Shown here piece by piece: positions 8,447 through 18,250 of a DNA stretch of 64,000 bases. Source of the DNA: Arthrobacter gallicola. Lineage in GTDB: Bacteria; Actinomycetota; Actinomycetes; Actinomycetales; Micrococcaceae. The notes beneath the pieces were generated by a model. The model saw only the letters and a list, made by a program, of their open reading frames with translations, had not been told where the DNA came from and made no database searches. The stretch lies in NCBI RefSeq assembly GCF_014836775.1, contig NZ_JACSQD010000003.1:124001-188000 (forward strand), in the 5' to 3' direction. The translations under genes and the position numbers were made by a program. Position 1 is the first letter of the stretch. Each line of letters opens with the position of its first letter.

Positions 8447-9955
8447 ATGATCAGTGCGTATCCAGGAACCGCCGTCCGGGCAGCCGAACAACCGCTCCTC
8501 GACGCCGGTGCCGGTCCGGAACTGATGCAAAAGGCCGCTTACGGACTCTATCGGGCAGCCGCCGGACTGCTGCTGAGACGACGCGGCCGGATCTACGGCT
8601 CCAAGACCGTGGTCCTGGCGGGAGCCGGCAACAACGGCGGCGATGCGCTGTACGCTGCATCCCGCCTGCTTGCCCGCGGGAGCAGTTCCACCGCCGTGCT
8701 CACCGCCGAGGACGTCCACTCAGCTGCGCTGGCTGCTTTCCGCGGGCGCGGGGGAAAGGTCCTGACTCTCACCGAGGAGAACACCGGGACGGTCCTGGCG
8801 CTCTGCCGGAGCAGCGACCTGGTGCTGGACGGCATCCTCGGGACCGGTGGTAAAGGCGGACTTCGGGCGCCGGCAGCCGGACTGGCGGTGCTGGAGCCGG
8901 CGCGCCTGCGCCGCGGCCAGGCCCCCGCCGTCGTCGCCTGCGACCTGCCCAGCGGAATCAGCGCCGACACGGGTGCGGCTCCCGGGGCTTTCCTGCGGGC
9001 TGATCTGACCGTCACATTCGGTGCGCCGAAGACAGGGCTGATGGCCGGCCCCGGGGCGGAAGCAGCCGGGCAGATCGAATGCGTGGACATCGGCCTTTCC
9101 ACGCACCTGGAAGCTCCCGGGATCCAGCGGCTGGAGGCGGCGGACATTGCCGGTCTCCTCACCGTCCCGGCACCGGGGGACCATAAATACAGCCGCGGAG
9201 TCCTCGGTATCGCTGCCGGGTCAGCGGCCTATCCGGGCGCTGCCGTCCTGGCCACCGGTGCCGCGCTGGCCACCGGGGTGGGTATGGTCCGATTCCTGGG
9301 ACCGGAGCCGGTCCGCCGCCTGATCAATCTGCAGCACCCCGAAGCCGTCTGCGCGGAGAGCGCCGTGGCGCAGACCCATGTCCAGGCCTGGGTGGCAGGT
9401 CCCGGCGCCGGGCAGGACGAGGACCAGCGGCAGCGGGCCGTTGATGCCATGGCGTCAGGGCTTCCCGCCGTGATCGACGCCGACGCGATTTCCGCCGTCG
9501 TATCCAGCCTGGGGCCGCAGGTCATCCTGACACCCCACGCCGGGGAGCTGACCGCCCTGCTCACCAACCTCGGCAAATCCACTGACCGCGCGGCCGTGGA
9601 AGCGGACCCGCTGAGCCATGTCCGCAGGGCCGCGGACCTGACCGGAGCCACCGTGCTGCTGAAGGGCTGGGCCACCCTGGTGGCCGCTCCCGGAGGACCC
9701 GTGTACAGCCAGGCCGAAGCAACCCCGTGGCTGGCGACCGCCGGCAGCGGGGACACACTGTCCGGGATTCTGGGGGCACTGCTTGCCACTGACAGTGCTG
9801 GGCCCGGCGGCCCCGGCCACTACGCGCGGCTCGCCGCGGCGGCAGCGAGCATCCATGGGCGGGCGGGTGCCCTTTCCGCGCTGGAAGGACCGGTGGAGGC
9901 CTCCCGCCTCCCGGCAGCCATCCGCCGGGTCCTGGCCGGCTTCCTGCAGAGCTGA
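8447..9955 (+). CDS. nnr: Bifunctional NAD(P)H-hydrate epimerase / ADP-dependent dehydratase
   Basis: Repairs hydrated NADH and NADPH. The N-terminal YjeF_N epimerase domain (about 1-215) has AGAGNNGGDALYAASRLL and CDLPSGISAD. The C-terminal ribokinase-like NnrD domain (about 225-500) has AVIDADAIS, LTPHAGEL and the catalytic GSGDTLSGILGALLA. The 502-aa fusion is the usual bacterial form. Start ATG 8447 is supported by TAGTCT 7 nt upstream. The epimerase half lacks some residues common in E. coli, but I cannot judge the consequence without an alignment. Confidence 0.93.
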   Translation: MISAYPGTAVRAAEQPLLDAGAGPELMQKAAYGLYRAAAGLLLRRRGRIYGSKTVVLAGAGNNGGDALYAASRLLARGSSSTAVLTAEDVHSAALAAFRGRGGKVLTLTEENTGTVLALCRSSDLVLDGILGTGGKGGLRAPAAGLAVLEPARLRRGQAPAVVACDLPSGISADTGAAPGAFLRADLTVTFGAPKTGLMAGPGAEAAGQIECVDIGLSTHLEAPGIQRLEAADIAGLLTVPAPGDHKYSRGVLGIAAGSAAYPGAAVLATGAALATGVGMVRFLGPEPVRRLINLQHPEAVCAESAVAQTHVQAWVAGPGAGQDEDQRQRAVDAMASGLPAVIDADAISAVVSSLGPQVILTPHAGELTALLTNLGKSTDRAAVEADPLSHVRRAADLTGATVLLKGWATLVAAPGGPVYSQAEATPWLATAGSGDTLSGILGALLATDSAGPGGPGHYARLAAAAASIHGRAGALSALEGPVEASRLPAAIRRVLAGFLQS

Positions 9956-9995
9956 ACGCCAGCATCACGCAGAGACGGCTGGCATACTGTAGAAA

Positions 9996-10024
9996 GTAAG
10001 CAGGCATAGTATTCACCTGCTTAC
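9996..10024. promoter_or_regulatory. Palindromic operator candidate upstream of glgX
   Basis: GTAAGCAGG (9996-10004) is inverted at 10016-10024 with an 11-nt centre containing TAGTAT (10007-10012), a possible -10. The dyad would therefore cover a promoter. The regulator is unknown. Confidence 0.4.
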
Positions 10025-10048
10025 CCTTACAGCAGTCAGGAGCTCTGA

Positions 10049-12235
10049 ATGGAAGTCTGGCCCGGAGATGCATACCCGCTGGGTGCCACGTACGACGGCA
10101 ACGGCACCAACTTCGCCCTCTACAGCGAGGTGGCGGAATCGGTAACGCTCTGTCTGTTCGATGACGACGGATCCGAATCGCGCATTCCGCTGACCGAGGT
10201 GGACGGGTACGTCTGGCACTGTTACCTGCCGCATGTGGTCCCCGGCCAGCAATACGGCTACCGGGTGGACGGGCCCAACGATCCGGGCCAGGGCAACCGC
10301 TGCAACCCCAACAAGCTGCTTCTGGACCCGTATGCCAAGGCCGTTTCGGGGCAGGTCGACTGGGATCAGTCGCTGTTCGGCTACAACTTCGGCGATGAAG
10401 ACTCCCGCAATGATGAAGACTCTGCCCCCCACATGATGAAGGGCGTGGTGATCAACCCGTTCTTCGACTGGGATGGGGACCGGCGCCCCCGCACCATGTA
10501 CCACCAGTCGGTGATCTATGAGGCTCACGTCAAGGGGCTGACCGAGCTGCACCCCGAGGTCCCGGAGGAACAGCGCGGGACGTACGCCGGCATCGCCCAC
10601 CCCGCGGTGATCGCGCACCTGCAGAAACTGGGGGTGACCGCCCTGGAACTGATGCCGGTTCACCAGTTCGTCAACGACTCAACACTGCAGGAAAAGGGCC
10701 TCTCCAACTACTGGGGCTACAACACCATCGGTTTCTTCGCTCCGCAGAACACCTATGGAGCCACCGGTGAGAACGGCCAGCAGGTCCAGGAATTCAAGGC
10801 GATGGTCAAAGCCCTCCACCTGGCTGGCATCGAAGTGATCCTGGATGTGGTCTACAACCACACGGCTGAAGGCAACCACTTGGGACCCACACTCTCCTTC
10901 CGGGGCATCGACAATGCTGCGTATTACCGGCTTATGGAGGACGACAAGCGGTACTACATGGACTACACCGGCACTGGCAACTCCCTGAACGTCCGCAACC
11001 CGCACTCCCTGCAGCTGATCATGGATTCGCTGCGCTACTGGGTCACGGAAATGCATGTGGACGGCTTCCGCTTCGACCTCGCGTCCGCGCTGGCCCGGGA
11101 GTTTTACGACGTCGACAGGCTCTCCAGTTTCTTCGAACTGGTGCAGCAGGACCCGGTGGTCTCCCAGGTCAAGCTCATTGCTGAACCGTGGGACATCGGT
11201 CCCGGCGGCTACCAGGTAGGGAACTTTCCGCCGCAGTGGACGGAGTGGAACGGAAAATACCGGGACACGGTGCGGGACTTCTGGCGCGGGGAGCCCTCCA
11301 CGCTGGGTGAGTTCGCGTCCCGGATCACCGGCTCGGCGGACCTGTACGAAACCTCCGGCCGCCGCCCCGTGGCGTCCATCAACTTTGTCACCGCCCATGA
11401 CGGCTTCACGCTGCAGGACCTGGTCTCCTACAACGAAAAACACAACGAGGCCAACGGCGAAGACAACAACGACGGCGAATCCCACAACCGTTCCTGGAAC
11501 TGCGGAGTCGAAGGGCCCACCGACGATCCGCTGGTACTCTCACTGCGCGCCCGCCAGCAGCGCAACTTCCTTGCCACGCTGCTTTTGTCCCAGGGTGTGC
11601 CGATGATCGCCCACGGAGATGAGCTCGGCCGGACCCAGCAGGGCAACAACAACACCTACGCGCAGGACTCTGAGCTGAGCTGGATCAACTGGGACCAGAT
11701 GGACACTCCGCTGATGGAGTTCGCCTCCGCGGTCAGCAAGCTCCGCGCCGAGCACCCGACCTTCCGCCGGCGGAGGTTCTTCGACGGGCGTCCGGTCGCC
11801 CGGGGAGAAGGCGACGCGCTGCCGGACATTGTCTGGCTGAACGAGGACGGAAGTCCCATGCAGCCGGAGGACTGGGATACCCAGCTGGGCCGTTCGCTCG
11901 GCGTCTTCCTCAACGGGCAGGGCATCCCCGGCAACGACCGCCGCGGGCAGCCGATTACGGACCTGAACTTCCTGCTCTATTTCAATGCCGACGACGAGCC
12001 GGTGACGGTGACGCTGCCCTCCCAGGAACACGGGGAGCTGTGGGACCAGGTGATCGATACCGCCGGTGAATACGCCGACTCGGAGCCTGTGGCTGCTGAC
12101 AACAAGATTTCGGTTGCAGCGAAATCAATGGTGGTGCTGCGGCAGCATGTCCGCAACGAAGAGGTCCCTGACCACTCCGTCGCGGCGTCGCTGGCCGCAC
12201 TTGCCGGAGCCAAGACCCGGGAGAGCGCCGTATGA
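10049..12235 (+). CDS. glgX: Glycogen debranching enzyme GlgX/TreX
   Basis: Hydrolyses alpha-1,6 branches of glycogen to give linear maltodextrins. At 728 aa it has an N-terminal CBM48-like domain ([19 protein letters not shown]), then a GH13 barrel with [10 protein letters not shown], the nucleophile region DGFRFDLAS, the acid/base IAEPWD, and the third acid in [10 protein letters not shown]. The start ATG follows AGGAG (10039-10043). The stop overlaps the treY ATG (ATGA at 12232-12235), so this is the first gene of a trehalose operon and can be read as TreX. Confidence 0.96.
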   Translation: MEVWPGDAYPLGATYDGNGTNFALYSEVAESVTLCLFDDDGSESRIPLTEVDGYVWHCYLPHVVPGQQYGYRVDGPNDPGQGNRCNPNKLLLDPYAKAVSGQVDWDQSLFGYNFGDEDSRNDEDSAPHMMKGVVINPFFDWDGDRRPRTMYHQSVIYEAHVKGLTELHPEVPEEQRGTYAGIAHPAVIAHLQKLGVTALELMPVHQFVNDSTLQEKGLSNYWGYNTIGFFAPQNTYGATGENGQQVQEFKAMVKALHLAGIEVILDVVYNHTAEGNHLGPTLSFRGIDNAAYYRLMEDDKRYYMDYTGTGNSLNVRNPHSLQLIMDSLRYWVTEMHVDGFRFDLASALAREFYDVDRLSSFFELVQQDPVVSQVKLIAEPWDIGPGGYQVGNFPPQWTEWNGKYRDTVRDFWRGEPSTLGEFASRITGSADLYETSGRRPVASINFVTAHDGFTLQDLVSYNEKHNEANGEDNNDGESHNRSWNCGVEGPTDDPLVLSLRARQQRNFLATLLLSQGVPMIAHGDELGRTQQGNNNTYAQDSELSWINWDQMDTPLMEFASAVSKLRAEHPTFRRRRFFDGRPVARGEGDALPDIVWLNEDGSPMQPEDWDTQLGRSLGVFLNGQGIPGNDRRGQPITDLNFLLYFNADDEPVTVTLPSQEHGELWDQVIDTAGEYADSEPVAADNKISVAAKSMVVLRQHVRNEEVPDHSVAASLAALAGAKTRESAV

Positions 12236-14607
12236 GAACCCCGCGGTCCACCTACCGGCTGCAGATCCATGCAGGGTTCACCCTTTACGACGCCGCTGAA
12301 CTGGTGCCATACCTCAGCCATCTGGGGGCGGACTGGATCTACCTTTCCCCGCTGCTGACGGCGGAGGAAGGCTCGTCCCACGGATATGACGTGACGGACC
12401 CGTCTGCCATCGATCCATCCCGGGGCGGACCTGACGGCTTCCGGACGCTGGCTGACACCGCCCACGCCGCTGGAATGCGGGTGCTCGTGGATATTGTGCC
12501 GAACCACATGGGGGTGGCCACTCCGCGCGCGAACCGCTGGTGGTGGTCAGTGCTCCGTGAGGGACCGGCGTCGCGCTATGCCGAGGCCTTCGACATTGAC
12601 TGGGCGGCGGGCGGCGGGAAGCTGCTGCTGCCGATGCTGGGGGAGGGCGACGACGAACTTCTCCGGCTTCGGGTCGAAGACGGAGAACTGCGCTACTACG
12701 ACCATGCCTTCCCCCTTGCGGAAGGCACCTTCCAGCCCGGGGACTCGCCGCAGGAGGTGCATGAGAGGCAGCACTATGAACTGGTCAACTGGCGCCGGGC
12801 CGATGATGAGCTGAACTACCGCCGGTTCTTTGGCATCACCACACTCGCAGGGGTACGGGTGGAAGAGCCGTGGGTGTTCGAGGAAACCCATGCCGAAATC
12901 GGGCGGTGGTTCCGGGAGGGACTGGCCGATGGGCTCCGGATCGATCATCCCGACGGGCTGGCCGATCCGGCTGAATACCTGGCGAGGCTTTCCGACCTGA
13001 CCGGGGGCGCCTATGTCCTGGTGGAAAAGATCCTTGAACACGATGAGTCGCTTCCGGACCACTGGGCCGCTGCGGGAACCACCGGGTATGACGCGCTCGC
13101 CGACGTGGACCGGCTTTTCGTTGACCCGGCCGCTGCCTCCGCGCTGACGGCTGCGGCCGGAGCGGAGCCGTACCGGGACCTGATCCATGACACCAAGCGG
13201 GCCGTTGCGGACGGGCTGCTGAACTCCGAGGTGCGCCGGCTCGCCCGGCTGGTACCGGCGGAGTCCGGCTTGGACCGCGCCGTAGCTGCGGACGCCCTCG
13301 CCGAGCTGCTGGCCTGTTTCCCGGTCTACCGCAGCTACCTCCCCGACGGGGCCGGATACCTGGAAGAGGCGGGACGCGCCGCCCGGGTCCGCCGGCCGGA
13401 CCTCGATGCAGCGTTCGACACGCTTCTTCCGCTGCTGGCCGGCGGGAGGTCCGCAGCGCAGCCGGATGCAGACCTGGATGAGCTGGCCCTGCGTTTCCAG
13501 CAGACCTCCGGCATGGTCATGGCCAAGGGGGTCGAGGATACCGCGTTCTACCGGTACACGCGGCTCACCTCGCTCAACGAGGTGGGGGCGGATCCGTCGC
13601 TCTTCGCCCTCGAACCCTATGATCTGCACCTGCGGATGCTCCGGCGGCAACACGGGCTCCCCGCGTCGATGACTGTGCTGAGCACCCATGACACCAAGCG
13701 GAGCGAGGACACCCGGGCCAGGATCAGCGTCCTGTCCGAGCTGCCGGAGGAATGGGCCGGTACCGTCACGGAGCTTGAACAGCGTCTTCCGCTGGGGGAC
13801 CGGGACCTGGCGGATCTGCTCTGGCAGGCCCTGGTGGGTGCCTGGCCGCTGGACCGGGACCGGGCCCACGCCTACGCCGAGAAGGCGGCCCGCGAAGCAG
13901 GTCAGAGCACCAGCTGGACCTCGCCCGACGAGGCCTTCGAGAAGCAGCTCCATGCCCTGGTGGATGCCGCGTACGACCACCCGGAGATTCGTTCCATCGT
14001 GGAGTCCTTCGCCGACCGGATTACGCCTGCGGGACGGTCGAATGCACTGGGTGCCAAGCTGGTGCAGCTGACCATGCCCGGCGTTCCGGATGTTTATCAG
14101 GGTACCGAGCTGTGGGATCACTCCCTGGTGGACCCGGATAACCGGCGGCCGGTTGACTATGAGCTGCGTTCCCGGATTGCGGCCAGCCTTGACGCCCGGG
14201 AAAACGGCCCGGTGCCGCCTGTTGGCGGGCCACCCCTTGACGGTTCGCCTCTTGGCGGGGCACCCCTCGATGGGCCTGGCGCCGCCAAGTTCCTGGTGAC
14301 CCGGGAGGCACTGCGGCTGCGCCGCGGCCGGCCGGAACTGTTCACCGGTTACACCGCGCTCAGCGTGGACGGACCGGCTGCCAAGCACGTCTTCGGGTTT
14401 GACCGGGGCGGGGCCGTGACCCTTGTCACCCGTTTGCCGCTCGGACTGGCGGCGGCCGGCGGATGGAACGGGACAACGGTTCAGCTGCCCGCCGGAACCT
14501 ACCTCAACCGGCTCACCGGAGCGGTCCACAGCGGGGGAGAGGCAGAGGTGGAGGACCTGTTCGGCGGCTATCCCGTCGCGCTCCTGGCGTTGGAGGAGGA
14601 ATCGTGA
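12232..14607 (+). CDS. treY: Maltooligosyl trehalose synthase
   Basis: Converts the reducing-end glucose of maltodextrins to a trehalose linkage. The 791 aa open [17 protein letters not shown], the typical TreY start. GH13 motifs are [19 protein letters not shown] (nucleophile), VEKILE and [10 protein letters not shown]. Near residues 660-685 there is a short Pro/Gly/Leu/Asp repeat (PLDG and PLGG units) that looks like an inserted linker. ATGA overlap with glgX and GTGA overlap with treZ indicate translational coupling. Confidence 0.96.
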   Translation: MRTPRSTYRLQIHAGFTLYDAAELVPYLSHLGADWIYLSPLLTAEEGSSHGYDVTDPSAIDPSRGGPDGFRTLADTAHAAGMRVLVDIVPNHMGVATPRANRWWWSVLREGPASRYAEAFDIDWAAGGGKLLLPMLGEGDDELLRLRVEDGELRYYDHAFPLAEGTFQPGDSPQEVHERQHYELVNWRRADDELNYRRFFGITTLAGVRVEEPWVFEETHAEIGRWFREGLADGLRIDHPDGLADPAEYLARLSDLTGGAYVLVEKILEHDESLPDHWAAAGTTGYDALADVDRLFVDPAAASALTAAAGAEPYRDLIHDTKRAVADGLLNSEVRRLARLVPAESGLDRAVAADALAELLACFPVYRSYLPDGAGYLEEAGRAARVRRPDLDAAFDTLLPLLAGGRSAAQPDADLDELALRFQQTSGMVMAKGVEDTAFYRYTRLTSLNEVGADPSLFALEPYDLHLRMLRRQHGLPASMTVLSTHDTKRSEDTRARISVLSELPEEWAGTVTELEQRLPLGDRDLADLLWQALVGAWPLDRDRAHAYAEKAAREAGQSTSWTSPDEAFEKQLHALVDAAYDHPEIRSIVESFADRITPAGRSNALGAKLVQLTMPGVPDVYQGTELWDHSLVDPDNRRPVDYELRSRIAASLDARENGPVPPVGGPPLDGSPLGGAPLDGPGAAKFLVTREALRLRRGRPELFTGYTALSVDGPAAKHVFGFDRGGAVTLVTRLPLGLAAAGGWNGTTVQLPAGTYLNRLTGAVHSGGEAEVEDLFGGYPVALLALEEES

Positions 14608-16349
14608 ACCCTGACTTTGACGTATGGGCACCCAACGCGGACACCATGAGGCTGCTGGCCGATGGACGGGAACTTCCCATGAGCCGCGGACAGGACGGGT
14701 GGTGGCACGTCCAGCACGCTGCGCTGGACGGCGACATCGACTACGGCTACCTGATCGATCAGGACACCACCCCGCTTCCCGACCCGCGGTCCCGCCGCCA
14801 GCCCAACGGCGTCCATGGTCTTTCCCGTACCTTCGACCCCGGCAGCTACCAATGGCACGACGCCGGCTGGGCCTCGCCCGGACTGAACGGCGGGGCCATC
14901 TACGAACTGCACATCGGAACGTTCACCCCGGAGGGCACACTGGATGCCGCTGCCGGAAAGCTGGACTATCTGGCCGGGCTTGGGGTCCAGTACATCGAGC
15001 TGATGCCGGTGAACGCCTTCAACGGCACCCACAACTGGGGTTATGACGGCGTGCTCTGGTACGCGGTCCACGAAGCGTACGGCGGTCCCCGCGCGTACCA
15101 GCGGTTCGTGGACGCAGCCCACGAGCGGGGGCTGGGCGTCATCCAGGACGTGGTCTACAACCATCTGGGACCCAGCGGCAACTATCTGCCGAGGTTCGGA
15201 CCCTACCTGCACCAGGGCGCCGGCAACGACTGGGGAGACTCAGTCAACCTTGACGGTCCGTTTTCCGATCCGGTTCGCCGGTACATCCTGGAGAACGTGG
15301 AGATGTGGTTCCGGGACTATCACGTGGACGGCCTCCGGCTGGACGCGGTCCACGCGTTCCGGGATGAGCGGGCGCTGCATTTTCTGGAGGAGATGGCGCT
15401 CCGGGTAGACAACCTGGCCGCCGAGCGGGGCGGAGAGCTGTTTCTGGTTGCTGAATCGGATCTGAACAACCCCCGGCTGATCACGCCGAGGGACCTTAAC
15501 GGCTATGGGCTCAGCGGACAGTGGTCCGACGATTTCCATCATGCTGCGCACAGCAACCTTACGGGTGAAAACGGCGGCTATTACGCCGATTTCGATTCCC
15601 TGGGTGCTCTGGCCAAGGTGCTCCAGGACGGCTTTTTCCACGACGGTGTGTTCTCTTCCTTCCGGCACCGCAGCCACGGACGGCCCCTCGACAAGAGCGT
15701 GCACAGTGCCAATCAACTGGTGGTCGCGGTGCAGAATCATGACCAGATCGGGAACCGCGCGGCGGGGGACCGGCTCACGGCTTCCCTCAGCTATGAACAG
15801 CTGGCGCTCGCAGCCGTGCTGAACCTGGCGTCCTCGACCACCCCCATGATTTTTATGGGCGAGGAGTTCGGAGCTTCCACGCCCTGGCAGTTCTTCACCT
15901 CGCACCCGGAGGAGGACCTAGGCAGGGCTACCGCGGAGGGGCGGCTGCGGGAGTTCTCCCGCATGGGCTGGGATCCCTCGCAGGTTCCCGACCCGCAGGA
16001 TCCGCAGACGTTCCAGAATTCCAAACTGGACTGGTCGGAACTGGGCGACGGCGACCACGCCCGCCTGCACCGGCTCTACCAGGATCTCCTGGCACTGCGG
16101 CAGAGAGTCCCTGACCTGAGGGAACCCGACTTCCGCAACATCTCAGTGGAGTATGACGAGGCCTCCCGCTGGCTGACCGTCCTGCGCGGCAAAACCGCCG
16201 TCGCCCTGAGCTTTGCGGATGGACCGTCCAAGGTTCCACTGCCCCTGCAGGAGCCGGTCCGGGTTCTGCTGGAAACGGGCCCCTCGGTACCCGGCGGCGG
16301 AGTGATCCAGCTCCCTGCCTTCGGTGCCGCCATTGTGTCTGGTAACTGA
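14604..16349 (+). CDS. treZ: Malto-oligosyltrehalose trehalohydrolase
   Basis: Releases free trehalose from the TreY product. From GTG 14604 it is 581 aa: an N-terminal beta domain ([12 protein letters not shown]), then a GH13 barrel with [50 protein letters not shown] and QNHDQIGN. The start is set by the GGAGGAGGA site (14591-14600) and by the GTGA overlap with treY. An upstream in-frame extension would run far into treY. It ends the operon; two short direct repeats of TGAGGGCGGTGAC follow in the spacer. Confidence 0.95.
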   Translation: MNPDFDVWAPNADTMRLLADGRELPMSRGQDGWWHVQHAALDGDIDYGYLIDQDTTPLPDPRSRRQPNGVHGLSRTFDPGSYQWHDAGWASPGLNGGAIYELHIGTFTPEGTLDAAAGKLDYLAGLGVQYIELMPVNAFNGTHNWGYDGVLWYAVHEAYGGPRAYQRFVDAAHERGLGVIQDVVYNHLGPSGNYLPRFGPYLHQGAGNDWGDSVNLDGPFSDPVRRYILENVEMWFRDYHVDGLRLDAVHAFRDERALHFLEEMALRVDNLAAERGGELFLVAESDLNNPRLITPRDLNGYGLSGQWSDDFHHAAHSNLTGENGGYYADFDSLGALAKVLQDGFFHDGVFSSFRHRSHGRPLDKSVHSANQLVVAVQNHDQIGNRAAGDRLTASLSYEQLALAAVLNLASSTTPMIFMGEEFGASTPWQFFTSHPEEDLGRATAEGRLREFSRMGWDPSQVPDPQDPQTFQNSKLDWSELGDGDHARLHRLYQDLLALRQRVPDLREPDFRNISVEYDEASRWLTVLRGKTAVALSFADGPSKVPLPLQEPVRVLLETGPSVPGGGVIQLPAFGAAIVSGN

Positions 16350-16454
16350 CGACGCTGACCGAGGACGATACTGAGGGCGGTGACTGAGGGCGGTGACTAG
16401 GGCGGGGGAGCAGGACACCGGCGGACGGTGCTCGATTAGCCGCCGCCCGGATGG

Positions 16455-16460
16455 CAGGAT
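16455..16460 (+). promoter_or_regulatory. -10-like CAGGAT 6 nt before the aldo/keto reductase
   Basis: CAGGAT plus 6 nt precede the ATG at 16467. The same bases could act as a short AGGA ribosome-binding site, so this is ambiguous. Confidence 0.3.
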
Positions 16461-16466
16461 GATGCC

Positions 16467-17513
16467 ATGACCTACACTCCCGCGCAGAACCGTTACGATT
16501 CCATGCCCTACCGCCGCGTTGGCAGCAGCGGCCTGCTGCTGCCGGCCGTGTCCCTGGGCCTGTGGCATAACTTTGGTGATGACAGGGACTTCGAGACGCA
16601 GCGCGCCATCCTCCGCCGGGCCTTTGACCTGGGGGTAACGCACTTCGACCTGGCCAACAACTACGGACCGCCTGCCGGCTCAGCCGAGACGAACTTCGGG
16701 CGCCACCTCCGGGACGACTTCCGGCCATACCGGGATGAGATGGTCATCTCCACGAAGGCCGGCTACGACATGTGGCCCGGGCCGTACGGCAGCTGGGGCT
16801 CGCGCAAGTATCTGCTGTCCAGCCTGGACCAGTCCCTGGAGCGTATGGGACTGGACTACGTCGACATCTTCTACAGCCACCGGCCGGATCCCGAAACGCC
16901 GCTGGAAGAGACGATGGGCGCCCTTGACACTGCTGTCCGCTCCGGGCGTGCCCTCTATGCCGGCATTTCGTCCTACTCCCCGGAGAAGACGCTTGAGGCG
17001 GCCCGGATCCTCGCTGACCTGGGAACTCCGCTGCTGATTCACCAGCCCTCCTACTCCATGCTTAACCGCTGGGTGGAGAAGGGTGAGCCGAATCTGTTCC
17101 AGGCACTGCAGGAAGCCGGCGCCGGCTCCATTGCCTTCTCGCCGCTGGCGCAGGGGCTGCTGACCAACAAGTACCTGGGTGGAGTTCCGGAAGGATCACG
17201 GGCCGCGGCCGGAAAGTCCCTGGACCCGGCCCAGCTCTCCGAGGAGAACCTGGAGCGGGTGCGTGGCCTGAACCGCATCGCCGAGGCACGGAACCAGAGC
17301 CTCGCGCAGATGGCCATCGCCTGGGTGCTGCGGCCGCAGGCCAGCGGCGGCGCGGTGACCTCAGCCCTGGTCGGGGCCTCGAGCGTGCGCCAGCTCGAAG
17401 ACAGCCTCGCTGCCGTGCAGAACCTGGAGTTCTCGAGTCAGGAACTGGCGGAAATCGACACGTACGCCCAGGACGGGGACATCAACATCTGGGCGGCCGC
17501 GCTGGATGCCTAA
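16467..17513 (+). CDS. Aldo/keto reductase, L-glyceraldehyde 3-phosphate reductase type
   Basis: NADPH-dependent reductase of the AKR superfamily, closest in layout to YghZ/MgrA. The 348 aa carry the N-terminal MPYRRVGSSGLLLPAVSLGLW, FDLANNYGPPAGSAETNFGR with the catalytic Tyr, ISTKAGYDMWPGPYG with the catalytic Lys, and YSHRPDPETPLEETMGAL. The physiological substrate is uncertain; GAP reduction is the family's known activity. Its last codons overlap the ATG proposed for the next gene by 8 nt. Confidence 0.92.
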   Translation: MTYTPAQNRYDSMPYRRVGSSGLLLPAVSLGLWHNFGDDRDFETQRAILRRAFDLGVTHFDLANNYGPPAGSAETNFGRHLRDDFRPYRDEMVISTKAGYDMWPGPYGSWGSRKYLLSSLDQSLERMGLDYVDIFYSHRPDPETPLEETMGALDTAVRSGRALYAGISSYSPEKTLEAARILADLGTPLLIHQPSYSMLNRWVEKGEPNLFQALQEAGAGSIAFSPLAQGLLTNKYLGGVPEGSRAAAGKSLDPAQLSEENLERVRGLNRIAEARNQSLAQMAIAWVLRPQASGGAVTSALVGASSVRQLEDSLAAVQNLEFSSQELAEIDTYAQDGDINIWAAALDA

Positions 17514-18216
17514 ACCAGGTGGGAGCCACGCCGGTGAACCGGACGGAGCCTCGGCGCCACCGGAAGACGCCGCTGCCCTGCTGCCGGATGTGGACCGGCC
17601 GGCTGCGGCGGATCCGCCGGACCCGGCAGTCCGGCCACCGGAGCCGGCTCGGGCAGACCGGGCTGCCCTCCGGCCTGATCCGGTTCGGGCGGACCCGGCT
17701 GCGGCGGGCCCGGCTGTGACCATCAGGGATGCCACCGGCGCGGACTGGCCGCGCATCTGGACCATGATGGAGCCGATTGTCCGGGCGGGCGAGACCTACT
17801 GCTGGGACCGCGACCTGGATGACGACGGCGCCCGCCGGCTGTGGTTCGAACCTGCGCCTGCGCGTGTTTATGCCGCAGTCGTGGGAGACCGGATCCTCGG
17901 CACCGCGCTGCTGCATCCCAACCGGGGCGGCGGAGGCAGCCATGTTGCCAACGCCTCGTTTATGACGGACCCGGCGGCGTCGGGCCGGGGTATCGGCCGG
18001 GCCCTTGCAGCTCATGTTTTGGCGGAAGCGGCTGCCCAGGGTTACCTCGCCATGCAGTTCAACGCCGTGGTGGAAACGAATGTTCGGGCCGTCGCGCTCT
18101 GGCAGTCCTTGGGATTCCGGATTCTGGCCACCGTTCCGCGGGCTTTCCGGCACCCCTCCGCGGGGCTGACCGGGCTCCACATCATGCACAAGGACCTCAC
18201 GGAGGATGGAGAATGA
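17506..18216 (+). CDS. GNAT N-acetyltransferase with low-complexity N-terminus
   Basis: The acetyl-CoA-dependent GNAT fold begins at about residue 70 (AVTIRDATGADWPRIWTMM). The acetyl-CoA loop is GRGIGRALAAHVLAEA, followed by VVETNVRAVALWQSLGFRI. The substrate is unknown. The first 70 residues are a Pro/Ala/Asp/Arg-rich stretch of RADPA-like units with no domain. A GTG at 17716 would give a compact 166-aa protein starting VTIRDATG, so the true start may be there. The ATG at 17506 overlaps the aldo/keto reductase stop. Length and start are uncertain; the family is clear. Confidence 0.85.
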   Translation: MPKPGGSHAGEPDGASAPPEDAAALLPDVDRPAAADPPDPAVRPPEPARADRAALRPDPVRADPAAAGPAVTIRDATGADWPRIWTMMEPIVRAGETYCWDRDLDDDGARRLWFEPAPARVYAAVVGDRILGTALLHPNRGGGGSHVANASFMTDPAASGRGIGRALAAHVLAEAAAQGYLAMQFNAVVETNVRAVALWQSLGFRILATVPRAFRHPSAGLTGLHIMHKDLTEDGE

Positions 18217-18250
18217 ATCGGGCCGGTGCGGTCAATGGGAGAATAGAGCC

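Noticed and set aside
6289..8448. Long minus-strand open frame opposite glmS
   Set aside because: Shadow of high-GC codon bias; glmS is full length with all motifs and the antisense translation has no recognisable domain.
12547..14631. Long minus-strand open frame opposite treY
   Set aside because: Antisense of a fully intact treY, with no motif or ribosome-binding site of its own.
16371..16410. TGAGGGCGGTGAC direct repeats after treZ
   Set aside because: Short, two to three copies, with no link to a known element.
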